27,621 bases of DNA from Rhodospirillaceae bacterium UBA6219 (GCA_002435715.1 DISD01000093.1:1-27621), one strand, 5' to 3'; shown: positions 15,609 through 24,289, counted from the first letter of the stretch. The notes: generated by a model from the sequence alone, not told the origin. Made by a program: numbers and translations.

Positions 15609-17824
15609 GAGGTCTTGACCGAAAAGGACACGGTGCGGGGGGCGCCCAGCATCATGCCTTCGCCGGAACTGTACCAATACGCCCAGTAAGAGGTGTCGAA
15701 CAGATTGGCCACCCCCAGATTCATCGACACGTCGTGGCCATAGATTTCCGGCTGATAGCGCAGCCCCAAATCCACGGTGATTGCTTCGGGGATGTATTTG
15801 CTGTTGGTGGCGGTCACCGGACGGCGGCCGTAATAATTGGCGCCGCCGGTCAGGGTCAGGTTGTCCAGGAACGGCAGGCCGTATTCCAGATAGGCCCGGG
15901 CCTGCAATTCAGGCACGTTGATCGGGGTCTTGCCCTCGGTCAGCGGTGCAGCCTTGGCCTCGGCGACATGGGCGTCCATCCAGGTGAAGCCGCCGACGAA
16001 GGTCAGGTCGTCGGTCAGCTTGCCGGTGCCGGTGACCTCGATCCCCTGGTGGATTTCCAAGCCGTCCTGCTTGTACATGTTGTCCGAGGGATCGGTGTAT
16101 TCGTTGGCTTTCTCGATGCGGAACAAAGCGGTGTTCAGATCCAGTCCGCCGATGGTGCTTTTGACACCGATTTCGTATTGGTGGCTGATATTGGGATCCA
16201 TCACCTGACCGGCATTGGCGGTGGTGTTCGGCGCGGTGCCGCCGGATTCCAGCAATTGCATGTAAGAGCCATAGGTGGTCACCGACGGCACCGGCTTGTA
16301 CATCACGCCGAAGCTGGGGGTGTTGGCGCTTTGTTTGGTGGTGCGGCCCTTGTTGTAAGTGGTGCTGCTGGCCTGGGTGACGCCCCAATCATTGAGCTCG
16401 AAGTGATAGCGGGCATGGGTGATCCCGGCCAGGACCGACCATTGGTCGTTCAGCGTGGCGACGTCACCCAGCAGGAAATTGTCCCATTGCACCGGGTTGT
16501 AACGCGTCTTGCCGCCGGCGCTTAGGTTGGGGTCGGCAAAGCTGGAAGGCGAGGAAATGCTGGATGTGCCCAGTAACAGACTGCCCGATCCGGGCGAATT
16601 GCTGACGTCCCAGCCGCGGCTGAAATAATAGGATGTGTGGTTGTAGCCGGCGGTGGTCTTGTGCTGGATGCCATAGGTGTCGAATTTGGCATCCAGCATG
16701 GCATAGCCGGAATTGACCACTTCGCGTTGGCGGGCCGAACGTGTGTAGTACTGGTTATAGGTTTCCCCGTCGGCCTGGACGATGTCGGTGACCCACGCCG
16801 TGTCGCGCCACATATAGGCATGGCGGGCGCCCAACCGGGCCGAGAAGGTTTCGTTCAGCTTGGTGTCCAGTCCGACGCCGACCTGGGTTTTCTCGGATTT
16901 GTTATAGGTCCAGTCCTGGCCGTATTGCTGGGTGGGGTCGAATTTGGACGCGTCGGGAACCCCTTGGGTTTCCCAATTGGCCGGGGCGATGTAAGGGGTC
17001 AGGCCGGTAGCGTGGTAGTTCTGGTGCCAGACATCCGTCCACAGTTTGGTGTCCGGGGCCAGACGCAGGTCGAAATAGCCGGACAGCAAGGTGCGTTCTT
17101 GGGTGCTGCCATCGGTGTAGGTGTTGCCGTCTTCGTGATAGAGGTTCAGGCGATAGCCGAACTTGTCGTCGGTGGCGATCCGGCCGCCGATATCGGCGTG
17201 CACGAAGCCGACGCCGCCGTTATAGACACCGGCGCTAACATTTTGCAAAGCCGTGTCGGTCGGTTTTTTCGACACGTAATTGACCGTGCCGCCGGGACTG
17301 CCGAAACCGGTCAGGAAGCCGTTCAATCCGTTGAAGACCTCGATCCGTTCGACGTTTTCCAGCGGCACCCAGGTGAAGCTGCGGTCGGGCAAACCGTCAC
17401 GCTGTTCGTTTTGGTCCGAAGCCGAGAAGCCGCGCGACATTACCCGGCTCATGGAACTGTAGCCGTTGGACGACATGATCGAGGTGACGGTAGGGTTGGT
17501 CTTCAGCGCATCGCCGACCGTGTGGGCGTTGCTGTTCTCGATCAGCTCTCCCGAGGTGACATTCAGCGAAAACGGGGTTTCACGTAAAGTGGTGTTGCCC
17601 AGCGGGCCCAAGGAACCGGTCCGGTTACGGTAACCGCTTTCCACCGACCCTTCGGGCAATTCCTGCTGTTCGGTGATCACCACTTCGGCCACCGGGTCTT
17701 CGGTGCTTTCGCTGGCGGCGGTCGGTTGCGGGCTTTGAGCCCGGGCGGTCATGCCGGGCAGCATGACCAAGGCAAGGGATACGCCCAGTACGGGCGGGCT
17801 GACAAAAGACAGGGTTTTCGACAT
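15602..17824 (-). CDS. TonB-dependent siderophore-type outer membrane receptor
   Basis: Outer membrane gated channel importing a metal chelate with energy from TonB. The start at 17824 has GGAG six bases upstream and yields a signal peptide ending TARA|QS (residues 1-29). A likely TonB box EVVIT lies at residues 47-51. There is no N-terminal secretin/STN signalling domain, so it is not a sigma-factor transducer. The plug domain follows, with GDALKTNPTV, SRGFSASDQNEQRDG and the characteristic FGSPGGTVNYVSKKP. A 22-stranded barrel makes up the rest and ends in FSVKTSW with an aromatic terminal residue. At 740 residues and with these motifs it fits the siderophore-receptor subfamily (TIGR01783 type). 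It is first in the operon, ahead of the permease, ATPase, binding protein and nitrogenase-like gene. The chelate is unknown. Confidence 0.93.
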   Translation of the reverse strand: MSKTLSFVSPPVLGVSLALVMLPGMTARAQSPQPTAASESTEDPVAEVVITEQQELPEGSVESGYRNRTGSLGPLGNTTLRETPFSLNVTSGELIENSNAHTVGDALKTNPTVTSIMSSNGYSSMSRVMSRGFSASDQNEQRDGLPDRSFTWVPLENVERIEVFNGLNGFLTGFGSPGGTVNYVSKKPTDTALQNVSAGVYNGGVGFVHADIGGRIATDDKFGYRLNLYHEDGNTYTDGSTQERTLLSGYFDLRLAPDTKLWTDVWHQNYHATGLTPYIAPANWETQGVPDASKFDPTQQYGQDWTYNKSEKTQVGVGLDTKLNETFSARLGARHAYMWRDTAWVTDIVQADGETYNQYYTRSARQREVVNSGYAMLDAKFDTYGIQHKTTAGYNHTSYYFSRGWDVSNSPGSGSLLLGTSSISSPSSFADPNLSAGGKTRYNPVQWDNFLLGDVATLNDQWSVLAGITHARYHFELNDWGVTQASSTTYNKGRTTKQSANTPSFGVMYKPVPSVTTYGSYMQLLESGGTAPNTTANAGQVMDPNISHQYEIGVKSTIGGLDLNTALFRIEKANEYTDPSDNMYKQDGLEIHQGIEVTGTGKLTDDLTFVGGFTWMDAHVAEAKAAPLTEGKTPINVPELQARAYLEYGLPFLDNLTLTGGANYYGRRPVTATNSKYIPEAITVDLGLRYQPEIYGHDVSMNLGVANLFDTSYWAYWYSSGEGMMLGAPRTVSFSVKTSW

Positions 17825-17839
17825 GCCGGTCTCCATCGA

Positions 17840-17947
17840 CCCCATGACCGCTTGGTCACGAGGGGAGCGATTTCAATTCCGGCTTAGGCCGAACTCCGCG
17901 CCTGGACGGCACCGATATTTCTGGCACCCATTCAAGGAATGAATGCC
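17840..17947 (-). promoter_or_regulatory. Structured leader before the TonB receptor gene
   Basis: On the minus strand two hairpins precede the receptor start. The distal one (17923-17947) pairs GGC/GCC and CATTCA/TGAATG around TTCCT. The proximal one (17840-17865) pairs CCCC/GGGG and TGACC/GGTCA around an AAGC loop and ends 15 bases before the ATG, close to the ribosome-binding site. This arrangement could control translation, but I recognise no known riboswitch consensus. Confidence 0.35.
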
Positions 17948-18026
17948 TCCTACCCAAAGGCAATCAGCATGCCAAATTGATTTTTCAGAGTTGTCCGAGG
18001 AGTTATTAGGACATCCCTTCTATATT

Positions 18027-18044
18027 TCGTACGCCAGCGTACGA
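18027..18044. promoter_or_regulatory. Perfect palindrome, candidate operator
   Basis: TCGTACG-N4-CGTACGA is a perfect 7+4+7 inverted repeat about 200 bases upstream of the receptor gene. It is a plausible dimer-binding site. It does not look like the classical Fur box, and no regulator can be named. Confidence 0.45.
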
Positions 18045-18074
18045 TCATGGGTGGGATCGGTGCGAATTGGTGAT

Positions 18075-18095
18075 TTGCTATAGATTGCATAGCAA
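18075..18095. promoter_or_regulatory. Perfect palindrome TTGCTAT-N7-ATAGCAA, candidate operator
   Basis: Seven-base perfect arms around a seven-base spacer form a 21-base site in AT-rich DNA, 30 bases further upstream than the first palindrome. The geometry suits a dimeric metal-responsive repressor or activator. It is not the standard Fur consensus; the binding protein is unknown. Confidence 0.5.
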
Positions 18096-18270
18096 GTTGT
18101 ATTCTATTTTTAGATGAGTTCCCTTTGTGCTTTATTTGCGCTTAAAGATTGTGGTTTGGGTGCCCTGTGCCAGGGTGACTGTCATCGATTCATCCTGAAC
18201 GTCATTGCTTCGATCATCGTTCTTCTTGCCGATGTCCGTTCCTGGCTGCGCGTTGTCGCGGTCCATGCAC

Positions 18271-18303
18271 ACATAAAAATACCCCCCGGCCGGGGCCGGG
18301 GGG
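18271..18303 (-). terminator. Rho-independent terminator of ligase-dehydratase-TRAP operon
   Basis: Bases 18282-18303 form a CCCCCCGG / CCGGGGGG stem with a six-base loop. On the minus strand the stem is followed by TATTTTTATG. It lies about 70 bases beyond the DctM stop, as expected for an intrinsic terminator of the minus-strand operon. Confidence 0.88.
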
Positions 18304-18375
18304 CAAGTGCTGAAAGGCCGTGGCTTTGGGAAGAAACTCTCCCGAGGGAGACGAGGCGGCCTTTCAGGAAACGTT

Positions 18376-19662
18376 TCAGCGCATCATCTGCGGCAGGAAC
18401 AAGGTGATCTGCGGGAAAGCGATCAACAGTCCCAACACCACGATGTCGACGATGATAAAGGGGATCAGCCCCTGGAAGACGCTGTTCAGGCGGACCCCGG
18501 TCTGGCCGGCGGTGACATAGGCGTTCAGGCCGAAGGGCGGCGTCAACAGACCGATTTCCACGGTTTTGGTGACGATGATACCGAACCAGATCGGATCGAA
18601 ATCCAGGCCTTTGATGGCCGGAAAGGCCAAGGGCATGGCCAGGGACAAGATGGCCAATTGGTCCATGACCATGCCGGCGACCAGCAGGACGGCCATGATC
18701 AGCATCAGGATCGCATAGCGTGGCAATCCCGAATTGTTGACCGCCTCCATGATCGATTGGGTGACCTGGGTGAAGGCCAGATAGTTGGTGAAAATGGCCG
18801 AGCAGGCGACGATGGCGATGATCATCACCGTCGAACGGATCGAGGTGTCGAAGGCCTTCATCACCCCCTGGGGGCGAAGGGCTCGCTGTACTAAGCCCAG
18901 GATCACCGCCCCCATCACCCCCAAAGCCGCTGCTTCCGAGGGGGAGGTCAGTCCCCCATAGATGGCGCCGATGACCACGGCGATCAGGATCGAGGCGGGC
19001 CAAACCCCCACCGATTCCCGTACGGCACGCTTCAACTCGAAAGGCGGGCCCTTGGGGGCGTAATTCTTGCGCCGGGCGATGATCATGATGGCGACCATCA
19101 ATCCGCTTGCGGTCAGCAAACCCGGCACGATCCCGGCAATGAACAATTGCCCGATCGAGGTTTCCGTCAAGATGCCGTAGACCACCAAGACGATGGAGGG
19201 GGGCACCATGACGGCCAAGGTGCCGCCGACACTGATGACCGCCGCCGCAAGGCGCTCGTCATATTTATAACGGCGCATTTCGGGGAAGGCCGAAGACGCC
19301 ATGGCGGCGGCAGAGGCCGTGCTGCTGCCGATCAGTGCGGCCAGGATGACCGAGGCGCCGATGGCGGCCACCGCCAATCCGCCCCGCATGTGGCCGATCC
19401 ACGCTTGGCAGGCGATGATGGCGCGCCGGGTCACGTTGCCAGCGGTCAGCAGTTCGGCCATCAGGATGAACAAGGGGATGGCCACCAAGATGAAGGACGA
19501 GGTGGAGCTGAAAAAGGTCCGCTCCAAGGTCGACAAGGCCGGGGTGAGCCCCAATTGGACGATCAATCCCATGGCGCCGGTCAGCCCCATGGCGAAGGCG
19601 ACGGGCATGCGGAACAGCATCAAAAGGGTTGCGATGACGACCATCGCCAGGAAAGACAGCAT
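18376..19662 (-). CDS. dctM: TRAP transporter large permease (DctM)
   Basis: Large membrane subunit of a tripartite ATP-independent periplasmic transporter, which drives solute uptake with an ion gradient. The 428 residues are almost wholly hydrophobic and have the usual DctM length. Landmarks are FRMPVAFAMGLTGAMG near the N-terminus, LVAIPLFILMAELL with GGLAVAAIGASVILAALIGS, and ATAAA-like SSTASAAAMASSAFPEM. MVPPSIVLVVYGILTETSIG and the C-terminal LTPPFGLNAYVTAG follow. It is the last gene of the minus-strand operon and is followed by a strong terminator. Substrate specificity resides in the DctP subunit. Confidence 0.94.
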   Translation of the reverse strand: MLSFLAMVVIATLLMLFRMPVAFAMGLTGAMGLIVQLGLTPALSTLERTFFSSTSSFILVAIPLFILMAELLTAGNVTRRAIIACQAWIGHMRGGLAVAAIGASVILAALIGSSTASAAAMASSAFPEMRRYKYDERLAAAVISVGGTLAVMVPPSIVLVVYGILTETSIGQLFIAGIVPGLLTASGLMVAIMIIARRKNYAPKGPPFELKRAVRESVGVWPASILIAVVIGAIYGGLTSPSEAAALGVMGAVILGLVQRALRPQGVMKAFDTSIRSTVMIIAIVACSAIFTNYLAFTQVTQSIMEAVNNSGLPRYAILMLIMAVLLVAGMVMDQLAILSLAMPLAFPAIKGLDFDPIWFGIIVTKTVEIGLLTPPFGLNAYVTAGQTGVRLNSVFQGLIPFIIVDIVVLGLLIAFPQITLFLPQMMR

Positions 19663-19740
19663 CGAACGGCTCCTTGCTGGGAAAGGGGCGAAGACAGGGA
19701 AGGCTGTTCCCGGTCCTCGCTTGTCGCGACAAGGTGCGCG

Positions 19741-20763
19741 TCAGTTGCCGATCAGCATGTCGTATTGCTTCAGAGCGTCGCCGGCGGCGGGATTGCGTTC
19801 ACCCACCCGCTTCAGCCAGTCGGCACGGACATCGGAGACCGCTTTGGTCAGGGCCGTCCGTTCCGCATCGGTGAAGCTGTAGACGTTGATGCCCTTGGCT
19901 TTCCATTCCTCGGTCAGCTTGGCGACCGAATCGTCTTGTGCCTTGGCCACATGGGCGGCGATTTCGTCGCCGGCTTGGGCCATGGCTTGCTTGGTCTTGG
20001 CGTCCAGGTTGTCATAGGTTTCCTTGCGCAGGACCAAGACGAAGCTGTAACCGCCGAACGCCCCATTGACCGAGATGTGCTTGACCACTTCTTGCAGGTT
20101 GTAGCCAGGGACCGAAGCCAACGGGAACAAAATCGCGTTCAGGCGGCCACGTTCGACGGCGGTGTAGACTTCGGGGCCGGGCATGCTGATACCGGCGGCC
20201 CCCAGGCTGCGGGCGATCATCGCCTGGGTGGAACCGCTGGTGCGCAGGTTGATGCCGCGCCAGTCATCGGGGGCGCCCAGGCGTTGGCTTTTGGACAGAA
20301 CCTGATAGGGGGGCAGGACGAAAGAGAAGATCGGAACCACACCGGCGGCGGTCAATTCGTCGCGCAAGGGGCCGGATTTCAGCATGGCCTGCAAGGCCGC
20401 GGTGCCTTGTTCCGCAGAGGTGTAAAAGCCCGGTAATCCGATCACCGAATTCAACGGCAAGGTTTCGCTGTGATAAAGCGGGCCGATCAAGGCGGCGTCC
20501 AGGATGCCGCCTTTGACCGCATCCAGCAGGCCGGCGGCCTTGGCCGCCTGTTCGGCGGGAAAATGGCTGAAATGAATGGTCCCGCCGGTCAGTTCCTCGA
20601 CCCGTTTCATCCAGCGGCCGGTGCCTTCCTGGGAAACGATATGGGTGGTGGACTGGAAGTCGCCCAGGCGCAAATCGGCGGCGCGGCTGGAAGTGGTGAC
20701 GCCCTGGCCGACCAGGGCAAGCGCGGACAGCGCGGCGATGGTCGCCGCTTTCAAAGCTTTCAT
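19741..20763 (-). CDS. dctP: TRAP transporter solute-binding protein (DctP)
   Basis: Periplasmic binding subunit of the TRAP system. The start at 20763 has a perfect GGAGG six bases upstream. Residues 1-28 are a Sec signal with cleavage after SSRA. The mature protein begins ADLRLGDFQSTTHIVSQEGT and shows DctP features: RVEELTGGTIHFSHFP, the conserved region DDWRGINLRTSGSTQAMI with the Arg that usually salt-bridges the substrate carboxylate, and GPEVYTAVERGRLNAIL. The length of 340 residues is normal. These features predict a carboxylate ligand. Neighbouring CoA ligase and dehydratase genes suggest that the imported acid is then activated with CoA. Confidence 0.92.
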   Translation of the reverse strand: MKALKAATIAALSALALVGQGVTTSSRAADLRLGDFQSTTHIVSQEGTGRWMKRVEELTGGTIHFSHFPAEQAAKAAGLLDAVKGGILDAALIGPLYHSETLPLNSVIGLPGFYTSAEQGTAALQAMLKSGPLRDELTAAGVVPIFSFVLPPYQVLSKSQRLGAPDDWRGINLRTSGSTQAMIARSLGAAGISMPGPEVYTAVERGRLNAILFPLASVPGYNLQEVVKHISVNGAFGGYSFVLVLRKETYDNLDAKTKQAMAQAGDEIAAHVAKAQDDSVAKLTEEWKAKGINVYSFTDAERTALTKAVSDVRADWLKRVGERNPAAGDALKQYDMLIGN

Positions 20764-20823
20764 TGTTGCCTCCTCCGGGGTGGTGTTTTTTTCTTTTTCC
20801 GCGTTTTTACGCAGATATTTGTT

Positions 20824-21336
20824 TTAAGCAGTCGCTTTGTTCGTGCTGCATTTTCTGGCCCAATCGGTCAGTAATCGCAGCGTCAGAATCCCGCATCCGA
20901 CTGGAATGGACAGATAGGCCCAGCCCAGCCGCCAGTCATAGACGCCGTAGTAAATATCGTCCTTCAGCAAGGCGTTGAGGGCGAATTGCCCGGACTTCCA
21001 GGTCAGCAGGGCGAAGAACAAGGCGCTGCAGGCCAGGATCGTGCACTGGATACAGCCCTGCCAGCGGCCGAACCGTTCGGGTTCCAGCAGTTCCAAGGAC
21101 AAATGGGCCTTTTGGCGATAGACACGAGCCAAAGACAAAGTGGCCACAGCCGGCATCAGATAAAATTCGACCAGTTCGAACTGCATCTGCAGGGGAATCT
21201 TGAACAATGCCCGCATGATGATGTCCGCGTTCAGCAAGATCGCGATCAACAGCAATGCGGTACAGCCAAGAACATGCAAAGCGTCCTCGATCCGGCACAA
21301 TGATCTGTGAAGTGCTTCCATCGGGACTCTCGTCAT
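20824..21336 (-). CDS. dctQ: TRAP transporter small permease (DctQ)
   Basis: Small four-helix membrane subunit of the TRAP transporter, 170 residues. Hydrophobic helices are at about 22-42, 55-72, 92-112 and 137-158. The family-typical N-terminal amphipathic stretch and FELVEFYLMPAVATLSLARVY are seen. ATG codons at 21336 and 21321 are both possible; the second has GAGAG just upstream. The gene lies between the dehydratase and DctP on the same strand, giving the classical Q-P-M order. Confidence 0.88.
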   Translation of the reverse strand: MTRVPMEALHRSLCRIEDALHVLGCTALLLIAILLNADIIMRALFKIPLQMQFELVEFYLMPAVATLSLARVYRQKAHLSLELLEPERFGRWQGCIQCTILACSALFFALLTWKSGQFALNALLKDDIYYGVYDWRLGWAYLSIPVGCGILTLRLLTDWARKCSTNKATA

Positions 21337-21402
21337 CTGAAGTCACATCCCGTGATCCTTGGGCGAAAGGGATGGCCCGGGCTGGGCCACCCCTTCGTCC
21401 AT

Positions 21403-22554
21403 TTACGAGCCGGCCAGCTTGCTGGGCAATTCGACAATGGCCGAACCAATGGCGGACAATTCGCCGTCCTGGTTGGTGGCCCGTTGCGAAATTTCCACCA
21501 GATGCCGGCCGTCCTCGATGAATTTGCGGACAATCGTTCCATTGATCAATACCACGTCGCCTTCCGGATTGTGACGGCGGACCTGGCACTTGGACTTGCG
21601 CAGGAAACCGGCGTCACCCATCCAGTTGGTGACTTGGTGGGTCAGCCAGGAACACCGCTCGGGGCCGTAATCATAAGCACCGGGGGCGCCGACCATCAGG
21701 GCGAACTCTTCTTCCCAATGGACACGTTCCGGGCAATCGGGAATGCCGAAGCGGTTTTTGATGCCCAGGCCGGGATGGCTGGTGGACTGACGCCAGGCCA
21801 GTTTGTTGGCGCGGATGTAAAGGCCGCCCCAGCCCTGGGCATAGGCGATGAAGCCGGTCACCGTCATCGGCCCCTTGACCATGGTGGGCAAATCCTCGCC
21901 TTCCTGGACGTCTTGCCAATAGCGAGGCGTGGCGCCGCGGATGGATTCTTCTTCGTAATGGCGGAAGAACTCGTTCAGTTCGTCCTGGGTATAGACCCGC
22001 GGCGGGCGCGAGCGCACTTCCTTGTACTTGGTGCCCTGTTCACGGGCTTGATCACGGTCGGTGCGGAAACACCAACTGTCGGCTTCCGCCAGCAGGTCGC
22101 CATTTTGGTCGAAAAAATTGACGTGATAGACCTGCTGGACGGCGCGGCCGGCGAAGCGGGTGTCGTGTTCGACCAGATCCTTCAGCCAAGCTTCAGTGTG
22201 CACCACGGTGTTGCGCTGGATCGGCTTGTGCCAGTTCCAATCGGCCCCCGACCACATGGCGTGGACACCGGGCATGCCGCCGACATAGCCGGAAATGATG
22301 CGGCTGGTGGTGAACAGGAAACTGGGCAGGGCGATGACGTCGCCATATTGGGTGGTCTTGGCGTAAGCCGGGTCACACCACAGCGGGTTGTCGTCGCCGA
22401 TGCCGTGGGCGTAATGGCGGATGTTGTCGCGAGTCGCCTCGTAACACCAAGGCTCGACGGTGTTTTCGATTTTCACGCCGATACGGGCGCGCAGATCGTC
22501 CAACGCGGCTTGGGTGATCTTGGGGAAATGCCGGGTCGGCATGGCTTCGTTCAT
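21403..22554 (-). CDS. MaoC/FAS1-like acyl-CoA dehydratase (hydratase)
   Basis: A 383-residue double hot-dog protein related to FAS1-like dehydratase/MaoC hydratases, expected to add or remove water at a CoA-activated acid. The N-terminal half contains the hydratase-like segment YAHGIGDDNPLWCD, similar to the hydratase-2 motif but with Trp where the catalytic His is usual. FVAYAQ-like FIAYAQGWGGLY opens the second half and VHWEEEFAL lies further on. A strong GGAGG precedes the ATG by seven bases. It sits between the CoA ligase and the TRAP genes, 37 bases after the ligase stop, so it probably acts on the ligase product. The exact substrate cannot be named, and it is not certain which domain is catalytic. 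Confidence 0.78.
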   Translation of the reverse strand: MNEAMPTRHFPKITQAALDDLRARIGVKIENTVEPWCYEATRDNIRHYAHGIGDDNPLWCDPAYAKTTQYGDVIALPSFLFTTSRIISGYVGGMPGVHAMWSGADWNWHKPIQRNTVVHTEAWLKDLVEHDTRFAGRAVQQVYHVNFFDQNGDLLAEADSWCFRTDRDQAREQGTKYKEVRSRPPRVYTQDELNEFFRHYEEESIRGATPRYWQDVQEGEDLPTMVKGPMTVTGFIAYAQGWGGLYIRANKLAWRQSTSHPGLGIKNRFGIPDCPERVHWEEEFALMVGAPGAYDYGPERCSWLTHQVTNWMGDAGFLRKSKCQVRRHNPEGDVVLINGTIVRKFIEDGRHLVEISQRATNQDGELSAIGSAIVELPSKLAGS

Positions 22555-22591
22555 CTTAATTCCTCCCTGGATGAAATTTGTCTGGTTGGGG

Positions 22592-24145
22592 TTACGAAGG
22601 GGATTGGGGCGCCAATTGGTCGCGCAAAGCCTTGCGGTTGACCTTCCCGGCGGGGGTTTTGGGCAGCACGTCGACGAATTCGATCTGGCGCGGGTATTCG
22701 TGTCGGCTCAGGCGTTCGCGCACCAGATCCTGGATTTCGCCGGCCAGATTGGGGCTGCTTTTGTCCTTGGCGACCACATAGGCCTTGACCACCTGGCCGC
22801 GGACTTCGTCGGGCACGCCGATGGCGGCGGCTTCCAGCACCGATTTGTGTTTCAAGATGACGTCTTCGATCTCGACCGCGCTCATGGTCCAGCCGGCCGA
22901 GATGATCACGTCGTCGGCGCGGCCGGCATGATAGAAGTAGCCGTCGCCATCTCGGCGGGCCAAATCCTTGGTGGGGAACCATTCGTCGCGCCGGCGCACT
23001 TTCAGCTCGCCGATCTGGTCGTCGGGGCTGGGGCTGCCGTCGGCGCTTTGCACCTCGACCACCACGCCGGGGACCGGTTTGCCCAAGGACCCGTCGCGCA
23101 CCTCGAAATCCGGGGCGCCGGGATAATTGGCCAGGATCACCCCGATCTCGGTGGTGCCGTACATCGAGCACACCTTGGTGCCGAACAGCGCCTCGATATA
23201 GCGGGCGGATTCGCTGTCGATGGGTTCGCCGGTGAAGGACAGTTTCTGGATGGCATAGCGGAAGCGTTCGGCTTCGCCTGAATTGCGCATCATCCGGTAA
23301 TGGGTGGCGGCGGCGGACAGATTGGTGATCTGGTAGTCCTGCAAAGCTTTCAGCAGGCGGACGGGATCGAACTTGCCGCTGAAGGTGCCGGTGGAAACCC
23401 CCATGGCCAGCGGCGCCAGGGTGCCGTGCCACAGGCCGTGGCCCCAGGCCGGGGAAGACGGGCAGAAAAAACGGTCGCCGGGACGGATGCCGGTGGCGTA
23501 AAGCGCCGCCACCATCAAGGTCACCAACGATCCGTGGGTATGGCGGACCGCCGCCGGCAACAGCCGCGTGGTGCCCGAGGTGTATTGCAGAACCGCCAGG
23601 TCCTGGGCCTTGGTGCTGACCGGAAAGACTGTGTCGTACCCCTGAAGGCCGGTCAGGAAGTCCTGGTCGGCGACGATCACCTTGGTGCCGTCGAACCCTT
23701 GGGCGTCCGGGGCCTTTTCGGCATTGGTCACCAGCAGGCGGGGGCGGCAGTCTTCCACCCGCAGGCGGATGCCGTCGGGGCCGAACAAGGTGAACATGGG
23801 GACCGCCACCGCGCCAGATTTCATGGCGCCGAACAGCGCCACATAAAAGGGCAGGGACGGTTCCAGCATCACCGCGACGCGGTCGCCCGGCGCGATGCCT
23901 TGGGCCAGCAGGTAATGGGCGAATTGAGAGGAAAGCCTGGAAATCTCGACGAAGCTCAAGATTTCGTCGCGGCCATCGGCATGGGCGATGCGAAGGGCTG
24001 TGGCATCTGAGCCGGCATGACGGTCGATGCATTCATGGGCGATGTTGAACCGCGACCGGTCGCCATCGAAGAGATCCCACAAAGCCTCGGACGAGAAATG
24101 GGCCTGTGCGTCGGCGTAGGACGTGAAATCGGTAAGCCTGCTCAT
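22592..24145 (-). CDS. Acyl-CoA ligase (AMP-forming synthetase, ANL family)
   Basis: A 517-residue AMP-dependent acyl/aryl-CoA synthetase that would activate an imported carboxylic acid with ATP and CoA. The large domain has the P-loop at residues 189-200, reading TSGTTRLLPAAV instead of the canonical TSGTTGxPKGV, then the AMP-binding SMYGTTEIG and the hinge region near YFYHAGRADDVIISAG. The C-terminal domain ends KTPAGKVNRKALR, with the adenylation lysine (about Lys501) present. Length and motifs resemble medium-chain/benzoate-type synthetases. It is first in the minus-strand operon, sharing a 144-base control region with the divergent IclR gene. Substrate unknown. Confidence 0.88.
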   Translation of the reverse strand: MSRLTDFTSYADAQAHFSSEALWDLFDGDRSRFNIAHECIDRHAGSDATALRIAHADGRDEILSFVEISRLSSQFAHYLLAQGIAPGDRVAVMLEPSLPFYVALFGAMKSGAVAVPMFTLFGPDGIRLRVEDCRPRLLVTNAEKAPDAQGFDGTKVIVADQDFLTGLQGYDTVFPVSTKAQDLAVLQYTSGTTRLLPAAVRHTHGSLVTLMVAALYATGIRPGDRFFCPSSPAWGHGLWHGTLAPLAMGVSTGTFSGKFDPVRLLKALQDYQITNLSAAATHYRMMRNSGEAERFRYAIQKLSFTGEPIDSESARYIEALFGTKVCSMYGTTEIGVILANYPGAPDFEVRDGSLGKPVPGVVVEVQSADGSPSPDDQIGELKVRRRDEWFPTKDLARRDGDGYFYHAGRADDVIISAGWTMSAVEIEDVILKHKSVLEAAAIGVPDEVRGQVVKAYVVAKDKSSPNLAGEIQDLVRERLSRHEYPRQIEFVDVLPKTPAGKVNRKALRDQLAPQSPS

Positions 24146-24215
24146 CTCGGATTTTCCTCGGTCGTATTGGTGTTTTCGATATCCGCTTGCCTTTCGAACC
24201 TAGATGGTGAAAAAA

Positions 24216-24257
24216 GTTGTTGTCAAATAGATTCTGCTGTTGTATATAGACAACAAC
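24216..24257. promoter_or_regulatory. IclR-type operator over divergent promoter
   Basis: Arms GTTGTTGTC (24216-24224) and GACAACAAC (24249-24257) are perfect inverted repeats 24 bases apart. On the plus strand a TTGTCA box (24220-24225) and TATATA box (24243-24248) are separated by an ideal 17 bases, so the arms cover the -35 and flank the -10 of the iclR promoter. The inner TGTTGT-N6-ACAACA is a further palindrome. On the minus strand TTGACA (24226-24221) may serve the ligase operon. Binding by the adjacent IclR protein is inferred. Confidence 0.6.
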
Positions 24258-24289
24258 AAATAAATGATTTATCGACGGGAGAGGTGTCT

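Larger units (their letters stand above)
17825..18270. other. Non-coding upstream region of the metal uptake operon
   Basis: About 450 bases lie between the receptor start and the terminator of the next operon, with no credible gene. The region is more AT-rich than the surroundings and contains the receptor leader hairpins, two perfect palindromes (18027-18044 and 18075-18095) and presumably the operon promoter. I could not fix -35/-10 boxes with confidence. Confidence 0.6.

Noticed and set aside
15602..17824. Receptor as a sigma-factor signalling transducer
   Set aside because: No N-terminal STN domain lies between the signal peptide and the TonB box, and no ECF sigma/anti-sigma pair is nearby.
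18114..18407. 97-codon plus-strand frame upstream of the receptor operon
   Set aside because: It spans the terminator of the TRAP operon and enters the dctM gene antisense; no family resemblance.
19147..20436. 429-codon plus-strand frame opposite dctM/dctP
   Set aside because: Antisense shadow of two well-recognised TRAP genes, low-complexity composition and no motif.
24017..24289. N-terminal extension of the IclR gene to an upstream in-frame start
   Set aside because: It would overlap the divergent ligase gene and translate through the promoter and operator, while ATG 24290 has a good ribosome-binding site.
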